Below, in pieces: positions 25,966 to 35,259 of a DNA stretch of 64,000 bases. The notes below the pieces were generated by a model, which worked only from the letters and a program-made list of their open reading frames with translations, did no database searches and had not been told where the DNA came from. The stretch's first letter is position 1, and each line of letters begins with the position of its first letter. Source of the DNA: Bacillus vallismortis (GTDB lineage: Bacteria; Bacillota; Bacilli; Bacillales; Bacillaceae); contig NZ_CP160797.1 of NCBI RefSeq assembly GCF_040784915.1, positions 2,346,137 to 2,410,136 on the forward strand. Reading direction: 5' to 3'. Position numbers and translations under genes: made by a program.

Positions 25966-26511
25966 TTATGAGTAGCTGTCTTCCTCTACTGTCACTCTCA
26001 AGTCATCCATTGTAATAAAGTAAATGGGGTAGCCGTCCTGTTCGCGTCGCTTTTCCGCTGTCTCAAGCATATACTTTGGAGAGCCTTCCATTTCCGAATC
26101 ATATAAAAGCATAAGCGCATCTGATTTCTCAATGAAGAACTGATTTTTTTGTTTAAACTGAAGCGGGCTTTCATATGGCCTGTGAGTCAGGCTTTCTTCA
26201 TAGTCAGCCTGTGCCAGAACAGCTTCATAAAGCTCTTTATTAGGTTCTTTCCAGTTCTTTTCCTGATCGTAAAAAGGGGTAATCACAGCTACCTTTAAAT
26301 CAGGGTATTCCTCCTGCAGATCATAGGCAGCTTCAGCCGCCCAGAGTTCGGCTCCGAGCTGGCCCGAAATTAAAATCCATTCCAGTCCTTCATCTAAAAA
26401 AGCAATCAGCCGGTTCTTAATGGCTTTTTTTATGTAATACAACGCTTTGTCATCTTGTTTAAAAATCCCGAGTTCAAATGGCTTGTATCCTGTTACTGCC
26501 AATACTTTCAT
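25966..26511 (-). CDS. ypsA: YpsA, SLOG/DprA-like fold protein
   Basis: A 181-aa protein with a Rossmann-like SLOG domain beginning [15 protein letters not shown]; the glycine motif [15 protein letters not shown] near residue 50 and Glu near 118 line the predicted nucleotide-binding pocket. B. subtilis YpsA affects FtsZ and cell division when overproduced and has been linked to oxidative stress. ATG 26511 follows CAGGTGAAA; the longer frame upstream runs into the cotD terminator. It stands 77 bp upstream of gpsB on the same strand. Confidence 0.9.
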   Translation of the reverse strand: MKVLAVTGYKPFELGIFKQDDKALYYIKKAIKNRLIAFLDEGLEWILISGQLGAELWAAEAAYDLQEEYPDLKVAVITPFYDQEKNWKEPNKELYEAVLAQADYEESLTHRPYESPLQFKQKNQFFIEKSDALMLLYDSEMEGSPKYMLETAEKRREQDGYPIYFITMDDLRVTVEEDSYS

Positions 26512-26526
26512 TATTTCACCTGCTTT

Positions 26527-26560
26527 AAAAAATGGGGCTCCCCATTGGGCCCCATTTTGA
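26527..26560. terminator. cotD terminator
   Basis: AAATGGGGC and GCCCCATTT arms with T runs on both strands. It lies between cotD and ypsA. Confidence 0.85.
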
Positions 26561-26599
26561 TGTGCTGTTGTTTCAACCATCAAGCTGCACGTTTCCATA

Positions 26600-26824
26600 C
26601 TAGTCGAAGAAAGGTCTTCTCGCTTGAAAATGTTGATGCGTAGCCGTATCAACGTTTGAGAAAGTGTGTGGAAAGTAGTGAACGTGCTGAAAATGCTGGT
26701 GATTTACGTTTGTTGTGTGCTGTGGGTGAATATGCGGCACGATAGTATTTGAAAACGTATGGTTTTCACAGCAATGAGTAGGATGGACAATCGGCGCCAT
26801 CATGTGCGGTCTGCAGTGATGCAT
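26600..26824 (-). CDS. cotD: Spore coat protein CotD
   Basis: A 74-aa protein very rich in histidine (about 20 residues), plus proline and asparagine, starting [20 protein letters not shown]. This composition is diagnostic of CotD, an inner-coat protein controlled by SigK and GerE. Ribosome site AAGGGGAT. A SigK-type promoter is visible upstream. The His-rich content suggests metal binding, which is inference. Confidence 0.95.
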   Translation of the reverse strand: MHHCRPHMMAPIVHPTHCCENHTFSNTIVPHIHPQHTTNVNHQHFQHVHYFPHTFSNVDTATHQHFQARRPFFD

Positions 26825-26860
26825 GATTAAATCCCCTTTCCATAAACTTTATTACAATAC

Positions 26861-26888
26861 TAAGTTATGAAAAATAGGGGGTACATGT
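26861..26888 (-). promoter_or_regulatory. SigK promoter of cotD
   Basis: On the minus strand CATAACTTA (26861-26869) matches the SigK -10 CATANNNTA exactly, and AC (26887-26888) stands 17 bp upstream as the SigK -35. Confidence 0.75.
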
Positions 26889-26907
26889 TCTGATGCAATG
26901 ACCTATT

Positions 26908-27003
26908 TTAAAAGTGTGCAATTAAGCTGTCTTTAAAGTTTGAAAATACGAAAGCAATCAAAAAAACAACGACAAAGAACAAATAAAAAACACCCTTATA
27001 CAT
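26908..27003 (-). CDS. 31-aa hydrophobic membrane peptide
   Basis: ATG 27003 follows AAAGGGAG at 7-nt spacing. The 31-aa product runs MYKGVFYLFFVVVFLIAFVF then SNFKDSLIAHF: a single membrane span with short polar ends. It lies between cotD and yprB on the minus strand in a 312-bp gap and ends 40 nt before the cotD promoter. I do not know a name. Small hydrophobic peptides near coat genes are sometimes sporulation products, but no sporulation promoter is clear here. Confidence 0.6.
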   Translation of the reverse strand: MYKGVFYLFFVVVFLIAFVFSNFKDSLIAHF

Positions 27004-27136
27004 ACCAACTCTCCCTTTAAAAATAACTAACGTCATTTTACAGGATTCGCCGGTATTCTACAACAAAATCGATGTGAATCCAGCAAAAAAAATTCTTGGC
27101 GAAAGAAGTCGTCTTTTGCGCTTTCCCGGGGAATAT

Positions 27137-28390
27137 TCAAGAGGAATATTTCCTCTTCAGCCGCGCAATTCTTACATGCAGATTTTCAACTTCTTTTTCT
27201 GATAAAAACGCCTCATCGCTAAGTAATTGTTCTGCTATACGCAGGGCTTTTCCGAACTCTTTTTTCTTATGCTCAAAAAATTTCGCAAGCTCTATCACAG
27301 CGGTGTATCTGCACTTCTGATTTTGGGAACGGGACAGCTTTTCCCAAAGCGGCACTGCCTCCTCCAACCGGTTTTGTTTTTTGTACAGTAGTGATAAATC
27401 CAGCCGGGCCCTATCCTGACCCTCAAACGGCTTTTCTTTAAGCCTTTCCAGCTGTTTGACCGCTTGATCCGTTTCTTTATGGGCCATAAACCATTTCGCC
27501 ATCGCATAAGCTTCACTGTGCTCTTTTGGCGCATGTGATTCAGAGAGAATTTTTTTAGACATATGAATGTACAATGAAATGAGCGATAGCACATCCATTT
27601 CATTATGATGCAGAACACCTTTTAGAAGATCCGGCTCTTGCGCCTTGATAAAATGAAAGTAAAGCATTGGCGCCAAGTAGCCCGGTGTATCTTCTTGCCT
27701 GCGGATGCCGAGCTCCTCTTTTTCAACCGTGCCAAGCGATACGCGGTCCATTTTGTGTTTCCACAAGCGTCTTGCTCCGTGCAGCAGGTCAAAGTGGCCG
27801 AACTCCGGGAGATTCGGAAGTCTGTCGCGGATCAATGTGTGCCTTGTTTTCACCTGCGGCCAATCAAAGGCTTTACCGTTGTAGGTCACGAGTGATGTAA
27901 TGTCAACCTCGCTTAAAAAGCTTTGATACAAGGCGACTTCATTTCCCGGCTTGGGCAAAAGATGCTGTTTGACTGACACTCGGTCTTCATATACTCTCGC
28001 ATGCCCAAGCAAAAAAATGGTATTTCCGGCGCCGCCTCCAAGACCGGTTGTTTCCGTATCAAAGAAAAAGAGACTGTTTTTGTTATACCCTTTTGCTGAC
28101 AAAGTATGCGCCAGGCAGCTTTGATTCCACAATGCAATCACTTCATCAAGTTCAGAAAAACGGTATAACCCATGCCGGTGAGAAAGCGGATATTCTACTT
28201 CTCTAATGAGGCAGTACTCATCTTCGAAGAAAAAAGGCTTCATACCAAAAGCCTCCCACTCTTCTAAAAATGGAATCTCAGCATGGTTCTCAACGAGTTT
28301 GTTTTCTTGTTCGCCTTTTTCTATTTTATATTCCCCTTCATCAAGTACCATATGCTTTTTCATTCGCTGGAGTTTCCCTTTTAATGACAT
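27137..28390 (-). CDS. yprB: DEDD exonuclease MrfB (YprB)
   Basis: A 417-aa protein with an RNase H-like DEDD exonuclease domain at about residues 95-265: FFFDTETTGLGGGAGNT, LVTYNGKAFDWPQ and HHNEMDVLSL hold the acidic residues. The C-terminal 130 residues form TPR-like helices. With YprA it forms the MrfAB nucleotide-excision pathway that repairs mitomycin C adducts independently of UvrABC. It starts 15 bp after the yprA stop. A second RBS near ATG is GGGAGG. Confidence 0.93.
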   Translation of the reverse strand: MSLKGKLQRMKKHMVLDEGEYKIEKGEQENKLVENHAEIPFLEEWEAFGMKPFFFEDEYCLIREVEYPLSHRHGLYRFSELDEVIALWNQSCLAHTLSAKGYNKNSLFFFDTETTGLGGGAGNTIFLLGHARVYEDRVSVKQHLLPKPGNEVALYQSFLSEVDITSLVTYNGKAFDWPQVKTRHTLIRDRLPNLPEFGHFDLLHGARRLWKHKMDRVSLGTVEKEELGIRRQEDTPGYLAPMLYFHFIKAQEPDLLKGVLHHNEMDVLSLISLYIHMSKKILSESHAPKEHSEAYAMAKWFMAHKETDQAVKQLERLKEKPFEGQDRARLDLSLLYKKQNRLEEAVPLWEKLSRSQNQKCRYTAVIELAKFFEHKKKEFGKALRIAEQLLSDEAFLSEKEVENLHVRIARLKRKYSS

Positions 28391-28405
28391 ATCTGACCTC
28401 CCTCC

Positions 28406-30655
28406 TTACGACATTTGATCCAGCAGCTGCAAAATTCTTTCCTTTGCTTTTATCCCTTCTATTTCGGTTCCTATACAAGACGGACAGCCGTCGTGACAAG
28501 GACATTGTTTAATAAGCTGTTTCGCCGCTTCGTTTATGTCTGAAAAACGTTTGTAGACTTCCTCCGCCAAACCGATACCGCCCGGATAATGATCGTACAA
28601 AAAGATGGTCGGCAATCCGGTATGGGCCGCTTTAATTTGAGAAACGACATGCACATCGTTTCGATCACACATGATATACACAGGGACAATATGCTGCAGC
28701 ACATTCGAGATGCCAAGAAGGAGCTGTTCCAGCGTCTTTTCCCCGATATCTTCGTCTGCTGTTTTGATTTCGAGCCAAGCTGCACTTGTATGCAGCTCTT
28801 CTTCCGGCAAATGAATAGGGCCTGAGCCAATATTTTCAAAGGTGGTCATTTTAATTTTTTTAAAAATGGTCGGCAGGGCATTGACAGTGACGTCACCATA
28901 GTGCAATGACATACTGCTTTTTTCGTTCGTTTTATCAACTTCTAATACTTTCAGCTGAACTGCCAGGTTGGCATCCGTGTAATACTCGACATCGACGTTT
29001 CTGACATAAGCCTTTTTATGGTCCCAATCAAGCTTCTCTACTTGATATTGCACCCCTTCATGCAAATAAATCGCTTCATCATGCAAAAGCGTCATCGCGC
29101 TAAAACGATCCATTTCACCGATAATCCGCACATTTGCAATATCTGACTGATCAACAATGACGACATTTTCTTGTGAAGCGGAACGTAAACTGATATTTGA
29201 TGCGGGGAACGATTCACTTGCCCAATGATACCGTTCGCCGTTGCGGTGAAGAACGGCCTCTTCCTGAAGGTACTCAAGAATATCACTTACATCCATCGGC
29301 CCAAACTCTTCATCAGCTCTAAAAGGAAGCTCATAAGCCGCACACTTTAAATGGTCTACTAAAATAATCAAATTCTCCGGATTGATTCTTGCAGATTCCG
29401 GCGAACGGTTAAAGAAGTATTCGGGGTGCCGCACAATATATTGGTCAATCGGCGTTGAATTGGCGACCATGATAATCAAAGACTCACCGTGCCTTCTGCC
29501 GGCTCGTCCCGCCTGCTGCCATGCACTTGCCACACTTCCAGGATAACCCGTCATCACACACACTTGCAGCTGGCCGATATCAACACCAAGCTCTAAGGCA
29601 TTCGTACTGACCACTCCTAAAATCTCGCCTTCTCTCAGACCTCTTTCGATTTCTCTCCGCTCTTTTGGAAGATAGCCTCCCCGATAGCCTCTGATTGACT
29701 TTGTCCCAATCTCTTTTTTCACAAGCTCCTGAATATGGCTTAAAATAATTTCCACCCGGACTCTGCTTCTGGCAAAAACAATGGTCTGCACTTTGTTTTT
29801 CAGGAACTCTTTCGCCAGTTCATTCACTTCTGCTGTTGCGCTTTTTCTAATATTCAGCGGTTTGTTCACAATTGGCGGATTATAAAACACAAAGTGTTTC
29901 CGTCCGCTCGGGGCTCCGTTGTCATCAACCAGCCGCATCGGTTTTCCCGTCAGCTGCTCCCCCAATTCCTTCGGGTTGGCAATCGTTGCGGAAGTACAAA
30001 TAAAAACCGGATCACTTCCGTAAAACCGGCAGATTCGCTTCAGCCGCCGGATCACATTCGCCACATGGCTCCCGAACACACCGCGATACGTATGAAGCTC
30101 GTCGATGACGATATACTTAAGGTTTTCAAACAAACTGACCCATTTCGTATGATGCGGAAGAATGGCAGAATGAAGCATATCGGGGTTTGTAATGACAATA
30201 TGGCCTGCTTTTCTCACCTTTTGCCTAATTGCCGGAGACGTATCCCCGTCATATGTAAAGCTTTTAATATCAATGCCCATTTCATCAATGATTTCATTTA
30301 GCTCGCTCTTTTGGTCTTGCGCCAGCGCCTTAGTCGGAAATAAATATAGCGCCCGATTTGTTTCGTCGCGGGCGATGGACTGCAACACTGGGAGGTTATA
30401 GCATAATGTTTTTCCTGATGCGGTTGGCGTTACGGTAACGATGCTTTCTCCTTTTTGCACATATTGAAAAGCGGAATATTGGTGGGTATATAGTTCATTA
30501 ATGCCCCTTTTCGAAAGGGCTGCTTTTATTCTTTCATCTATACTTTCAGGCATCGGCCTTGTTCTTGCTTCACGAGGCTCAATTTCATGCCAATTCACAA
30601 CGTTTTCATTTCCTTTTAACTCAGAAATGAGCTCAGTCAGTGATTTCCTTTTCAT
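28406..30655 (-). CDS. yprA: DEXH helicase MrfA (YprA)
   Basis: A 749-aa superfamily 2 helicase. Motif I is TPTASGKTLCYN near residue 80, motif II VIDELHTYRGVFG near 187, motif VI QQAGRAGRRHGES near 385. The C-terminal DUF1998-type zinc domain carries four cysteines in CPCHDGCPSC near 720. MrfA translocates 3'-5' and acts with MrfB in repair of mitomycin-induced lesions. It is first of the yprAB operon. All motifs are intact and the length is as expected. Confidence 0.94.
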   Translation of the reverse strand: MKRKSLTELISELKGNENVVNWHEIEPREARTRPMPESIDERIKAALSKRGINELYTHQYSAFQYVQKGESIVTVTPTASGKTLCYNLPVLQSIARDETNRALYLFPTKALAQDQKSELNEIIDEMGIDIKSFTYDGDTSPAIRQKVRKAGHIVITNPDMLHSAILPHHTKWVSLFENLKYIVIDELHTYRGVFGSHVANVIRRLKRICRFYGSDPVFICTSATIANPKELGEQLTGKPMRLVDDNGAPSGRKHFVFYNPPIVNKPLNIRKSATAEVNELAKEFLKNKVQTIVFARSRVRVEIILSHIQELVKKEIGTKSIRGYRGGYLPKERREIERGLREGEILGVVSTNALELGVDIGQLQVCVMTGYPGSVASAWQQAGRAGRRHGESLIIMVANSTPIDQYIVRHPEYFFNRSPESARINPENLIILVDHLKCAAYELPFRADEEFGPMDVSDILEYLQEEAVLHRNGERYHWASESFPASNISLRSASQENVVIVDQSDIANVRIIGEMDRFSAMTLLHDEAIYLHEGVQYQVEKLDWDHKKAYVRNVDVEYYTDANLAVQLKVLEVDKTNEKSSMSLHYGDVTVNALPTIFKKIKMTTFENIGSGPIHLPEEELHTSAAWLEIKTADEDIGEKTLEQLLLGISNVLQHIVPVYIMCDRNDVHVVSQIKAAHTGLPTIFLYDHYPGGIGLAEEVYKRFSDINEAAKQLIKQCPCHDGCPSCIGTEIEGIKAKERILQLLDQMS

Positions 30656-30730
30656 TCTTTACACCTCTTTGTCAAATACAGTTTACCGAATATTTGTTTG
30701 CATGGCTAGGTGCAAATTTTATACAATCGA

Positions 30731-30760
30731 ATAAAAAAAGCAAGGCATGCGCCCTGCTTA
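30731..30760 (-). terminator. ypqE terminator
   Basis: On the minus strand AAGCAGGGC and GCCTTGCTT form a 9-bp stem (one G-T pair), then TTTTTTT. Confidence 0.85.
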
Positions 30761-31264
30761 TTTCGCTTTTATTGTGAGAAGCTTTGTTTCGCCTTTGAGG
30801 GCAGCGTTTTCTCCTGCCGGCACAATTGATCCTACAGCCTCACCATTCATGATAACGATCGGGATGACCGTGCTGCTCGCTTTTTCTTTAATTAATTCCA
30901 AGTCACACGTAATCAACGGATCACCGACTTTCACTTTATCCCCTTCTTTCATGTGGGCAGTAAACCCTTCTCCGTTCATATTGACTGTTTCCAGCCCGAC
31001 ATGAATTAAAAGTTCAATTCCCGAGCGAGTTCGAATGCCCACGGCGTGTTTGGTGTGGAAAATCTGAATCACTTCACCTTCAACAGGTGAAACGATTTCA
31101 CCGTTTGATGGTTCCACCGCTATTCCTTCCCCCATCATTTTCTGTGAAAAAACAGGGTCCGGCACATCAGTCAGGTCCATTACCGTACCATCTGCCGGAG
31201 AATAAATAACCTCTTCTGCCACTTTTTCCTGAGTTTTGCCCATTCCGAATAATTTTTTCAGCAA
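30758..31264 (-). CDS. ypqE: Stand-alone PTS EIIA (glucose type) YpqE
   Basis: A 168-aa single EIIA-Glc domain. The phosphorylatable histidine is in [14 protein letters not shown] near residue 88, and the second active-site His is in [11 protein letters not shown] near 74. It relays phosphate from HPr to a sugar-specific IIB; no IIB/IIC gene is nearby, so the partner is unknown. The start is TTG 31264, preceded by AAGGGAG, giving the known length. Divergent from ypqA. Confidence 0.92.
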   Translation of the reverse strand: MLKKLFGMGKTQEKVAEEVIYSPADGTVMDLTDVPDPVFSQKMMGEGIAVEPSNGEIVSPVEGEVIQIFHTKHAVGIRTRSGIELLIHVGLETVNMNGEGFTAHMKEGDKVKVGDPLITCDLELIKEKASSTVIPIVIMNGEAVGSIVPAGENAALKGETKLLTIKAK

Positions 31265-31401
31265 TGTGTTTTCTCCCTTCTCATTCGCCTCAACCATTAT
31301 CCCTTCAATCACCACTATTTAACCACACTTTCAATTTTGCTTCAATTTATAACAACATCTGGCACAGGCGCATAATCTGGTTAAAAAAGGCGGTGGCAAA
31401 T

Positions 31402-31821
31402 TTGGAATTCAATCATGACAAAAAAAACGAACTGCAAAAGAAAGAAGAAATCATCGCGGAGGCAATGGACCATCTTTTTCAATCCTCAGCATTCGGCAAC
31501 CTATTAAACGGATTTCAGAACTTGATCAACTCGAGTTTAAAAGATGTACAGACGACCATACATGTCAGAGAAAGAGATACCGGGCTGTATGTCGATATCA
31601 CGATTCCGGAGACGTTTCGAGATGGCGAGATCATCGTTGATATTAAATCGAGGTATTTGCATGTAACTCTCCAAGAGAAACAAAAACAGCAAAATGAGGC
31701 CACTTTTACAAGCATGACCAGAACGGTTCAGCTGCCTTATGAAGTACACCAAGAAGATATGGAAACATCTTGGAACGAGCAGACAATGACGCTTTTCTTC
31801 CCAAAAAATAAGCATGAATGA
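31402..31821 (+). CDS. ypqA: YpqA, alpha-crystallin-like protein
   Basis: A 139-aa protein starting at TTG 31402 after GGCGGTGG. The N-terminal 55 residues are charged and helical (LFQSSAFGNLLNGFQNLIN). Residues about 60-139 have the beta-strand pattern of Hsp20 proteins, including a strand ending LPYEVHQEDMETSWNEQTMT then LFFPK that mimics the alpha-crystallin core end. There is no clear IxI tail. The function is unknown; the resemblance to coat-associated Hsp20 proteins such as CotM is my reading. A GTG at 31393 is an alternative start. Confidence 0.8.
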   Translation: MEFNHDKKNELQKKEEIIAEAMDHLFQSSAFGNLLNGFQNLINSSLKDVQTTIHVRERDTGLYVDITIPETFRDGEIIVDIKSRYLHVTLQEKQKQQNEATFTSMTRTVQLPYEVHQEDMETSWNEQTMTLFFPKNKHE

Positions 31822-31838
31822 GTGATTCATTCATGCTT
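31810..31838. terminator. Shared ypqA/yppG terminator
   Basis: AAGCATGAATGA and TTCATTCATGCTT form a long perfect stem between the two convergent genes. It includes the ypqA stop. Confidence 0.85.
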
Positions 31839-31841
31839 CTA

Positions 31842-32210
31842 TCATTTAAAAAAGCTGGTAAATCCCTTTATTAAAGATCCGACCTGATTCATTGCACTCA
31901 TCACTTGACCTGTCGTATCCATCATTTTATTAAAATCAAACTGCCCGTTGGCTTTTTTGAACTGCGACATGATACTTTGAAATTGTGAGGGCTGCTGCTG
32001 GTTAGGCCTTGGGATTGGATAAGGGTTGGAGAATACTGGAGGCTGCGTAGGCATCGGCTGGAGCGGAGAATGCGGCTGATAAAAATCCGGCTGTCCATAA
32101 TGCTGCTGCGGCCAGTATTGTCCATGTGCTGCCTGCTGATAATATCCTTGCATTTGCTGAGGATAATAATAGTCCATTTGCCGAGGATAGATTTGAGAAC
32201 TCCTGTTCAT
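31842..32210 (-). CDS. yppG: YppG, Tyr/Gln/Pro-rich coat-type protein
   Basis: A 122-aa protein whose N-terminal two thirds is low complexity in Q, Y, P and H (for example [19 protein letters not shown]), while the C-terminal 45 residues form a more regular region with [20 protein letters not shown]. Such composition is typical of spore coat proteins, and YppG is described as coat-related. ATG 32210 is 8 nt from AGGGGGA. Confidence 0.85.
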   Translation of the reverse strand: MNRSSQIYPRQMDYYYPQQMQGYYQQAAHGQYWPQQHYGQPDFYQPHSPLQPMPTQPPVFSNPYPIPRPNQQQPSQFQSIMSQFKKANGQFDFNKMMDTTGQVMSAMNQVGSLIKGFTSFFK

Positions 32211-32396
32211 TGCGATTCCCCCTAAACTCAACATGTTTCTCTTCTATATATGTATGAATGAAGTCTATTGGTTGTGTCACAGGTTCTGATTCGCGTTTGT
32301 CAAATTGTGTCGAAAGTTTAAATTTTTTAAAAACAGAAAAAAGTCGAATCATTATGGTACCATATTTTCAATACAGATGAGAGGGGATGCACCATA

Positions 32397-32585
32397 ATGA
32401 ACGTATCATACTTAAGCAAACGTTTTGCAGAAATGAAGAAATATGAAACAGACTGTATGAATAAACTGATGGACTTTGCCAAGTTCCTCTATATTCAAGG
32501 ACATCTCAGCACAACTGAGTTTCGTAACAGTATGAAGGTTCTCGAAGCAAATGGAGCAGAAAGCCCGGCATATGAGTTGAATTAA
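32397..32585 (+). CDS. yppF: YppF family protein
   Basis: A 62-aa soluble helical protein starting MNVSYLSKRFAEMKKYETDC, with YLSK and a C-terminal YELN. Ribosome site GAGAGGGGAT. It is widespread in Bacillus with no known function. It reads rightward between leftward yppG and yppE, with a bidirectional terminator to the right. The start is firm because the frame opens there. Confidence 0.85.
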   Translation: MNVSYLSKRFAEMKKYETDCMNKLMDFAKFLYIQGHLSTTEFRNSMKVLEANGAESPAYELN

Positions 32586-32610
32586 CGTCCGGCCCCCTAC
32601 AACAAACTTA

Positions 32611-32642
32611 AAAGAAGACAGCCTTTACCGGCTGTCTTTTCT
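32611..32642. terminator. Bidirectional terminator between yppF and yppE
   Basis: AAGACAGCC and GGCTGTCTT arms around TTTACC, with T runs on both strands. It overlaps the end of yppE. Confidence 0.9.
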
Positions 32643-32999
32643 TGCAATTTCATCCTTTACTGCGTGCAATGTATAAAGGACTGACTCAGTGATGTCCTTG
32701 AATCGTTTTTTATGAATATGATGAACATATGATTGAAGGACCAATTCCAGGAAATTGTCCTTTACGGTCTCAATTTGCTCTCTATGCACATATTTCGGAC
32801 GGCGGGCTTTTACCAATTCAAGCGCCCCTTGCGCCCAGCGAGCCGCCAGATCATCATTCTCTTCAACTGCAGGCTTTATCGTCTCAAAAAAATCATATGA
32901 AAGATTCTTGTCTTTTCCTTCCTGGTATCGATCAGCGCCATTTTCAGCAGTTTCAATCATTTGCTCGGTCATTTCCAGCAATGTTTGTGATTGCAACAT
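32625..32999 (-). CDS. yppE: YppE, DUF1798 family
   Basis: A 124-aa all-helical soluble protein. A Bacillus YppE structure exists in the databases as a four-helix bundle, but no function is established. The conserved segment LVLQSYVHHIHKKRFKDI near residues 85-102 has paired histidines. GAGGTGAAGG precedes ATG. It lies 42 bp downstream of yppD on the same strand and is probably co-transcribed with it. Confidence 0.85.
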   Translation of the reverse strand: MLQSQTLLEMTEQMIETAENGADRYQEGKDKNLSYDFFETIKPAVEENDDLAARWAQGALELVKARRPKYVHREQIETVKDNFLELVLQSYVHHIHKKRFKDITESVLYTLHAVKDEIARKDSR

Positions 33000-33041
33000 C
33001 CTTCACCTCAATGACTATCGTACCAAATTTCGCCCGCAAAT

Positions 33042-33287
33042 TCAGCCGATGCGGTATACCTTTTCAAATGCATACCTGTGTTCAGGTGATTGATGCAGCT
33101 CATTTATACAAATATGAAGGTCCATGATTTCTTCTTCCAGCACACTCAGGCGATCGTTTTCCTTTTCCCGCATCTCAGCCTCCCATGCGTTTAAGGAATG
33201 GTTCAGGCTTTGGTCGGCTCGGGTTAATTCATCTTCTATATCAGAAAGCATACGGAGAATATCTGTCTTGCTTACGTAACCGGACAT
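33042..33287 (-). CDS. yppD: YppD family protein
   Basis: An 81-aa strongly helical protein with a likely coiled coil between residues 10 and 60 (MLSDIEDELTRADQSLNHSL; MREKENDRLSVLEEEIMDLH). Ribosome site GGGAGGT. Conserved in Bacillus, function unknown. It is upstream of yppE and divergent from sspM across a 198-bp region in which I see no further gene. Confidence 0.85.
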   Translation of the reverse strand: MSGYVSKTDILRMLSDIEDELTRADQSLNHSLNAWEAEMREKENDRLSVLEEEIMDLHICINELHQSPEHRYAFEKVYRIG

Positions 33288-33485
33288 TCGTGTACCTCCC
33301 TTTCCTCGTCTCTCCCGGTTAAGATTCTTTGCTCTTCAGTCTCTTTCCTTCCTCATGACAAAACTAGAAGCAAATCGCCAAACAAACAGGTTTTCCACGG
33401 AAAGCTGAAGTTTTCGACAAAAACAACCGCAAAAATTGTATGATCCTCCCCCTTAATGCAAACGATACTTGTGAGGAGGTGCCGT

Positions 33486-33590
33486 ATGAAAACTAGACCG
33501 AAAAAAGCCGGCCAGCAAAAAAAGACTGAATCAAAAGCAATCGATTCTTTAGATAAAAAATTAGGCGGCCCGAACCGCCCTTCTACGTAA
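33486..33590 (+). CDS. sspM: Small acid-soluble spore protein M
   Basis: A 34-aa basic peptide, MKTRPKKAGQQKKTESKAID then SLDKKLGGPNRPST, recognised as SspM, a minor forespore SASP. The ribosome site GAGGAGGTG is excellent. GATACTT upstream (33464-33470) resembles a SigG -10, but the -35 is not clear. A terminator begins at the stop codon and is shared with yppC. Confidence 0.93.
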   Translation: MKTRPKKAGQQKKTESKAIDSLDKKLGGPNRPST

Positions 33591-33617
33591 GAAGCAAGGA
33601 AATTCCTTGCTTCTTTA
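33589..33617. terminator. Shared sspM/yppC terminator
   Basis: AAGAAGCAAGGAA and TTCCTTGCTTCTT are perfect complementary arms, followed by T-rich sequence on the plus strand. Confidence 0.88.
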
Positions 33618-34577
33618 TTTTTTCAGCCAATGCTCGACTGCAAAAAGCGCATGAAGCTGGCGTTTTTTATGCAGATACCAGTCTGTCAATTCAATCTGCT
33701 TCGGCAATTCCTCACGTCTAAAGAACGCTTTCTTGATCTTTCCATGAAACCAATCCGTTTTCTTTCCGTCTAATGAGTGGATGAACTCAGGGTAGCATGT
33801 CCTTAACATAGGAGATGTTCTTTTTGTGATCCCGATCATTTTTTCCATATCAAAACGGGAGCCTGTGTGCGGCACTGTGTGCAAAAAGTGATAAAAAGAG
33901 GAGAATAATTCGGGGCTGAACAGCAATTGAGACAGCTGCTTTCCCAGCCTTATCCTTTCCTCTGTCTTTGAAAAGCGTTTCACTGAAATGCCGTAAAGAA
34001 ACCCGTCTGAAGAAGGAAAAATAACGGTGTTAAAATGAAACCAGTCACTTAAATAAAAAGGAATCGTGTCAAAAACGTTCTTTTTAAACGAAGGATTTTG
34101 TATAATAGGTGTTTGGATAGTGTTTTGTTCATTTACAATGAGGGCATACATCAGCCGCTCGGTGTTTCGCTCATGCCAAAAACGGGCCCATTCTTCCGTC
34201 ATAAATTGCGAGACGCCAAACACATGGAGATGATGGAACAGCGGTTTCCCGATTTTTTTTGACCAGTGGTACAAAAGAAGCTGCGGATAGGCATCCGAAA
34301 AAATAAGCCAGTTCGCTCTTTCATAGGCTAAAAAGAACCACTTTTGCTGTCTCTCACGGAGTCCAAGCTGAAACAGACTGCCTTTTAAGTCAGTCATTGA
34401 CCAGCCGGCATTGCGAGAAACAAAAGATGCTAAGAGCGACCATTTGATTTCCGGATGACAGTCATAAAATGCTTTATATGCGTTCGTTCTTGAAATGTTA
34501 TCTGCGTTTTTTGCTTTTGTCTGCCGTTCAATCCGGCTAAGAAGCTTTCTGATGGCCTGTTGTTCTTGCACGTACAT
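33615..34577 (-). CDS. yppC: YppC, DUF2515 family protein
   Basis: A 320-aa soluble protein of unknown function with many aromatic and basic residues. Conserved segments include SFVSRNAGWSMTDLKGSLF near residue 50 and TDWFHGKIKKAFFRREELP near 275. No catalytic motif is clear to me. It is divergent from recU with 40 bp between starts, so promoters overlap, but a shared function is not known. Confidence 0.88.
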   Translation of the reverse strand: MYVQEQQAIRKLLSRIERQTKAKNADNISRTNAYKAFYDCHPEIKWSLLASFVSRNAGWSMTDLKGSLFQLGLRERQQKWFFLAYERANWLIFSDAYPQLLLYHWSKKIGKPLFHHLHVFGVSQFMTEEWARFWHERNTERLMYALIVNEQNTIQTPIIQNPSFKKNVFDTIPFYLSDWFHFNTVIFPSSDGFLYGISVKRFSKTEERIRLGKQLSQLLFSPELFSSFYHFLHTVPHTGSRFDMEKMIGITKRTSPMLRTCYPEFIHSLDGKKTDWFHGKIKKAFFRREELPKQIELTDWYLHKKRQLHALFAVEHWLKK

Positions 34578-34617
34578 TCACTTCCGTCACGAATAGTTTA
34601 ATAAGGAGGATGAGAAA

Positions 34618-35238
34618 GTGATTCGGTATCCTAACGGAAAAACGTTTCAGCCGAAACATTCGGTTTCATCCCAAAACAGTCAGAAAAGGGCCCCGTCCTA
34701 CAGTAATCGCGGAATGACCCTCGAAGATGACTTAAACGAAACGAATAAGTATTATCTGACAAACCAAATTGCCGTTATACACAAAAAGCCGACACCTGTT
34801 CAAATTGTAAATGTCCATTATCCAAAAAGAAGCGCCGCGGTGATTAAAGAAGCTTACTTTAAACAATCATCGACAACAGATTATAACGGGATTTACAAAG
34901 GGCGGTATATTGATTTTGAGGCGAAAGAAACGAAAAACAAGACCTCTTTCCCCCTGCAGAATTTTCATGACCATCAAATCGAGCATATGAAGCAGGTAAT
35001 GGCTCAAGACGGCATTTGTTTTGTTATTATATCCGCTTTCGACCAGGTTTATTTTTTGGAAGCCGATAAACTGTTGGATTTCTGGGACAGAAAAGAAAAA
35101 AACGGCAGAAAATCAATTCGAAAAGATGAATTAGAGGAAGCGGCTTATCCGATTTCTCTTGGATACGCACCTAGAATTGATTATATTAGTATTATTGAAC
35201 AGCTTTATTTTTCGCCGTCATCTAGTGCGAAAGGTTGA
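34618..35238 (+). CDS. recU: Holliday junction resolvase RecU
   Basis: A 206-aa PD-(D/E)XK-type resolvase. Catalytic residues are in the segment [19 protein letters not shown] near 90-108, with the ExK pair. RecU cleaves four-way junctions and modulates RecA, and is needed for chromosome segregation after recombination. The start is GTG with AAGGAGG upstream. It lies 21 bp before ponA; recU-ponA is the known operon of DNA recombination and wall synthesis genes. Confidence 0.96.
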   Translation: MIRYPNGKTFQPKHSVSSQNSQKRAPSYSNRGMTLEDDLNETNKYYLTNQIAVIHKKPTPVQIVNVHYPKRSAAVIKEAYFKQSSTTDYNGIYKGRYIDFEAKETKNKTSFPLQNFHDHQIEHMKQVMAQDGICFVIISAFDQVYFLEADKLLDFWDRKEKNGRKSIRKDELEEAAYPISLGYAPRIDYISIIEQLYFSPSSSAKG

Positions 35239-35259
35239 TTAACGAAAGGTTGAGATGTT

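Noticed and set aside
33438..33470. SigG promoter for sspM
   Set aside because: TGTATG and GATACTT are present, but 21 bp apart rather than 17-18, so I did not call it.
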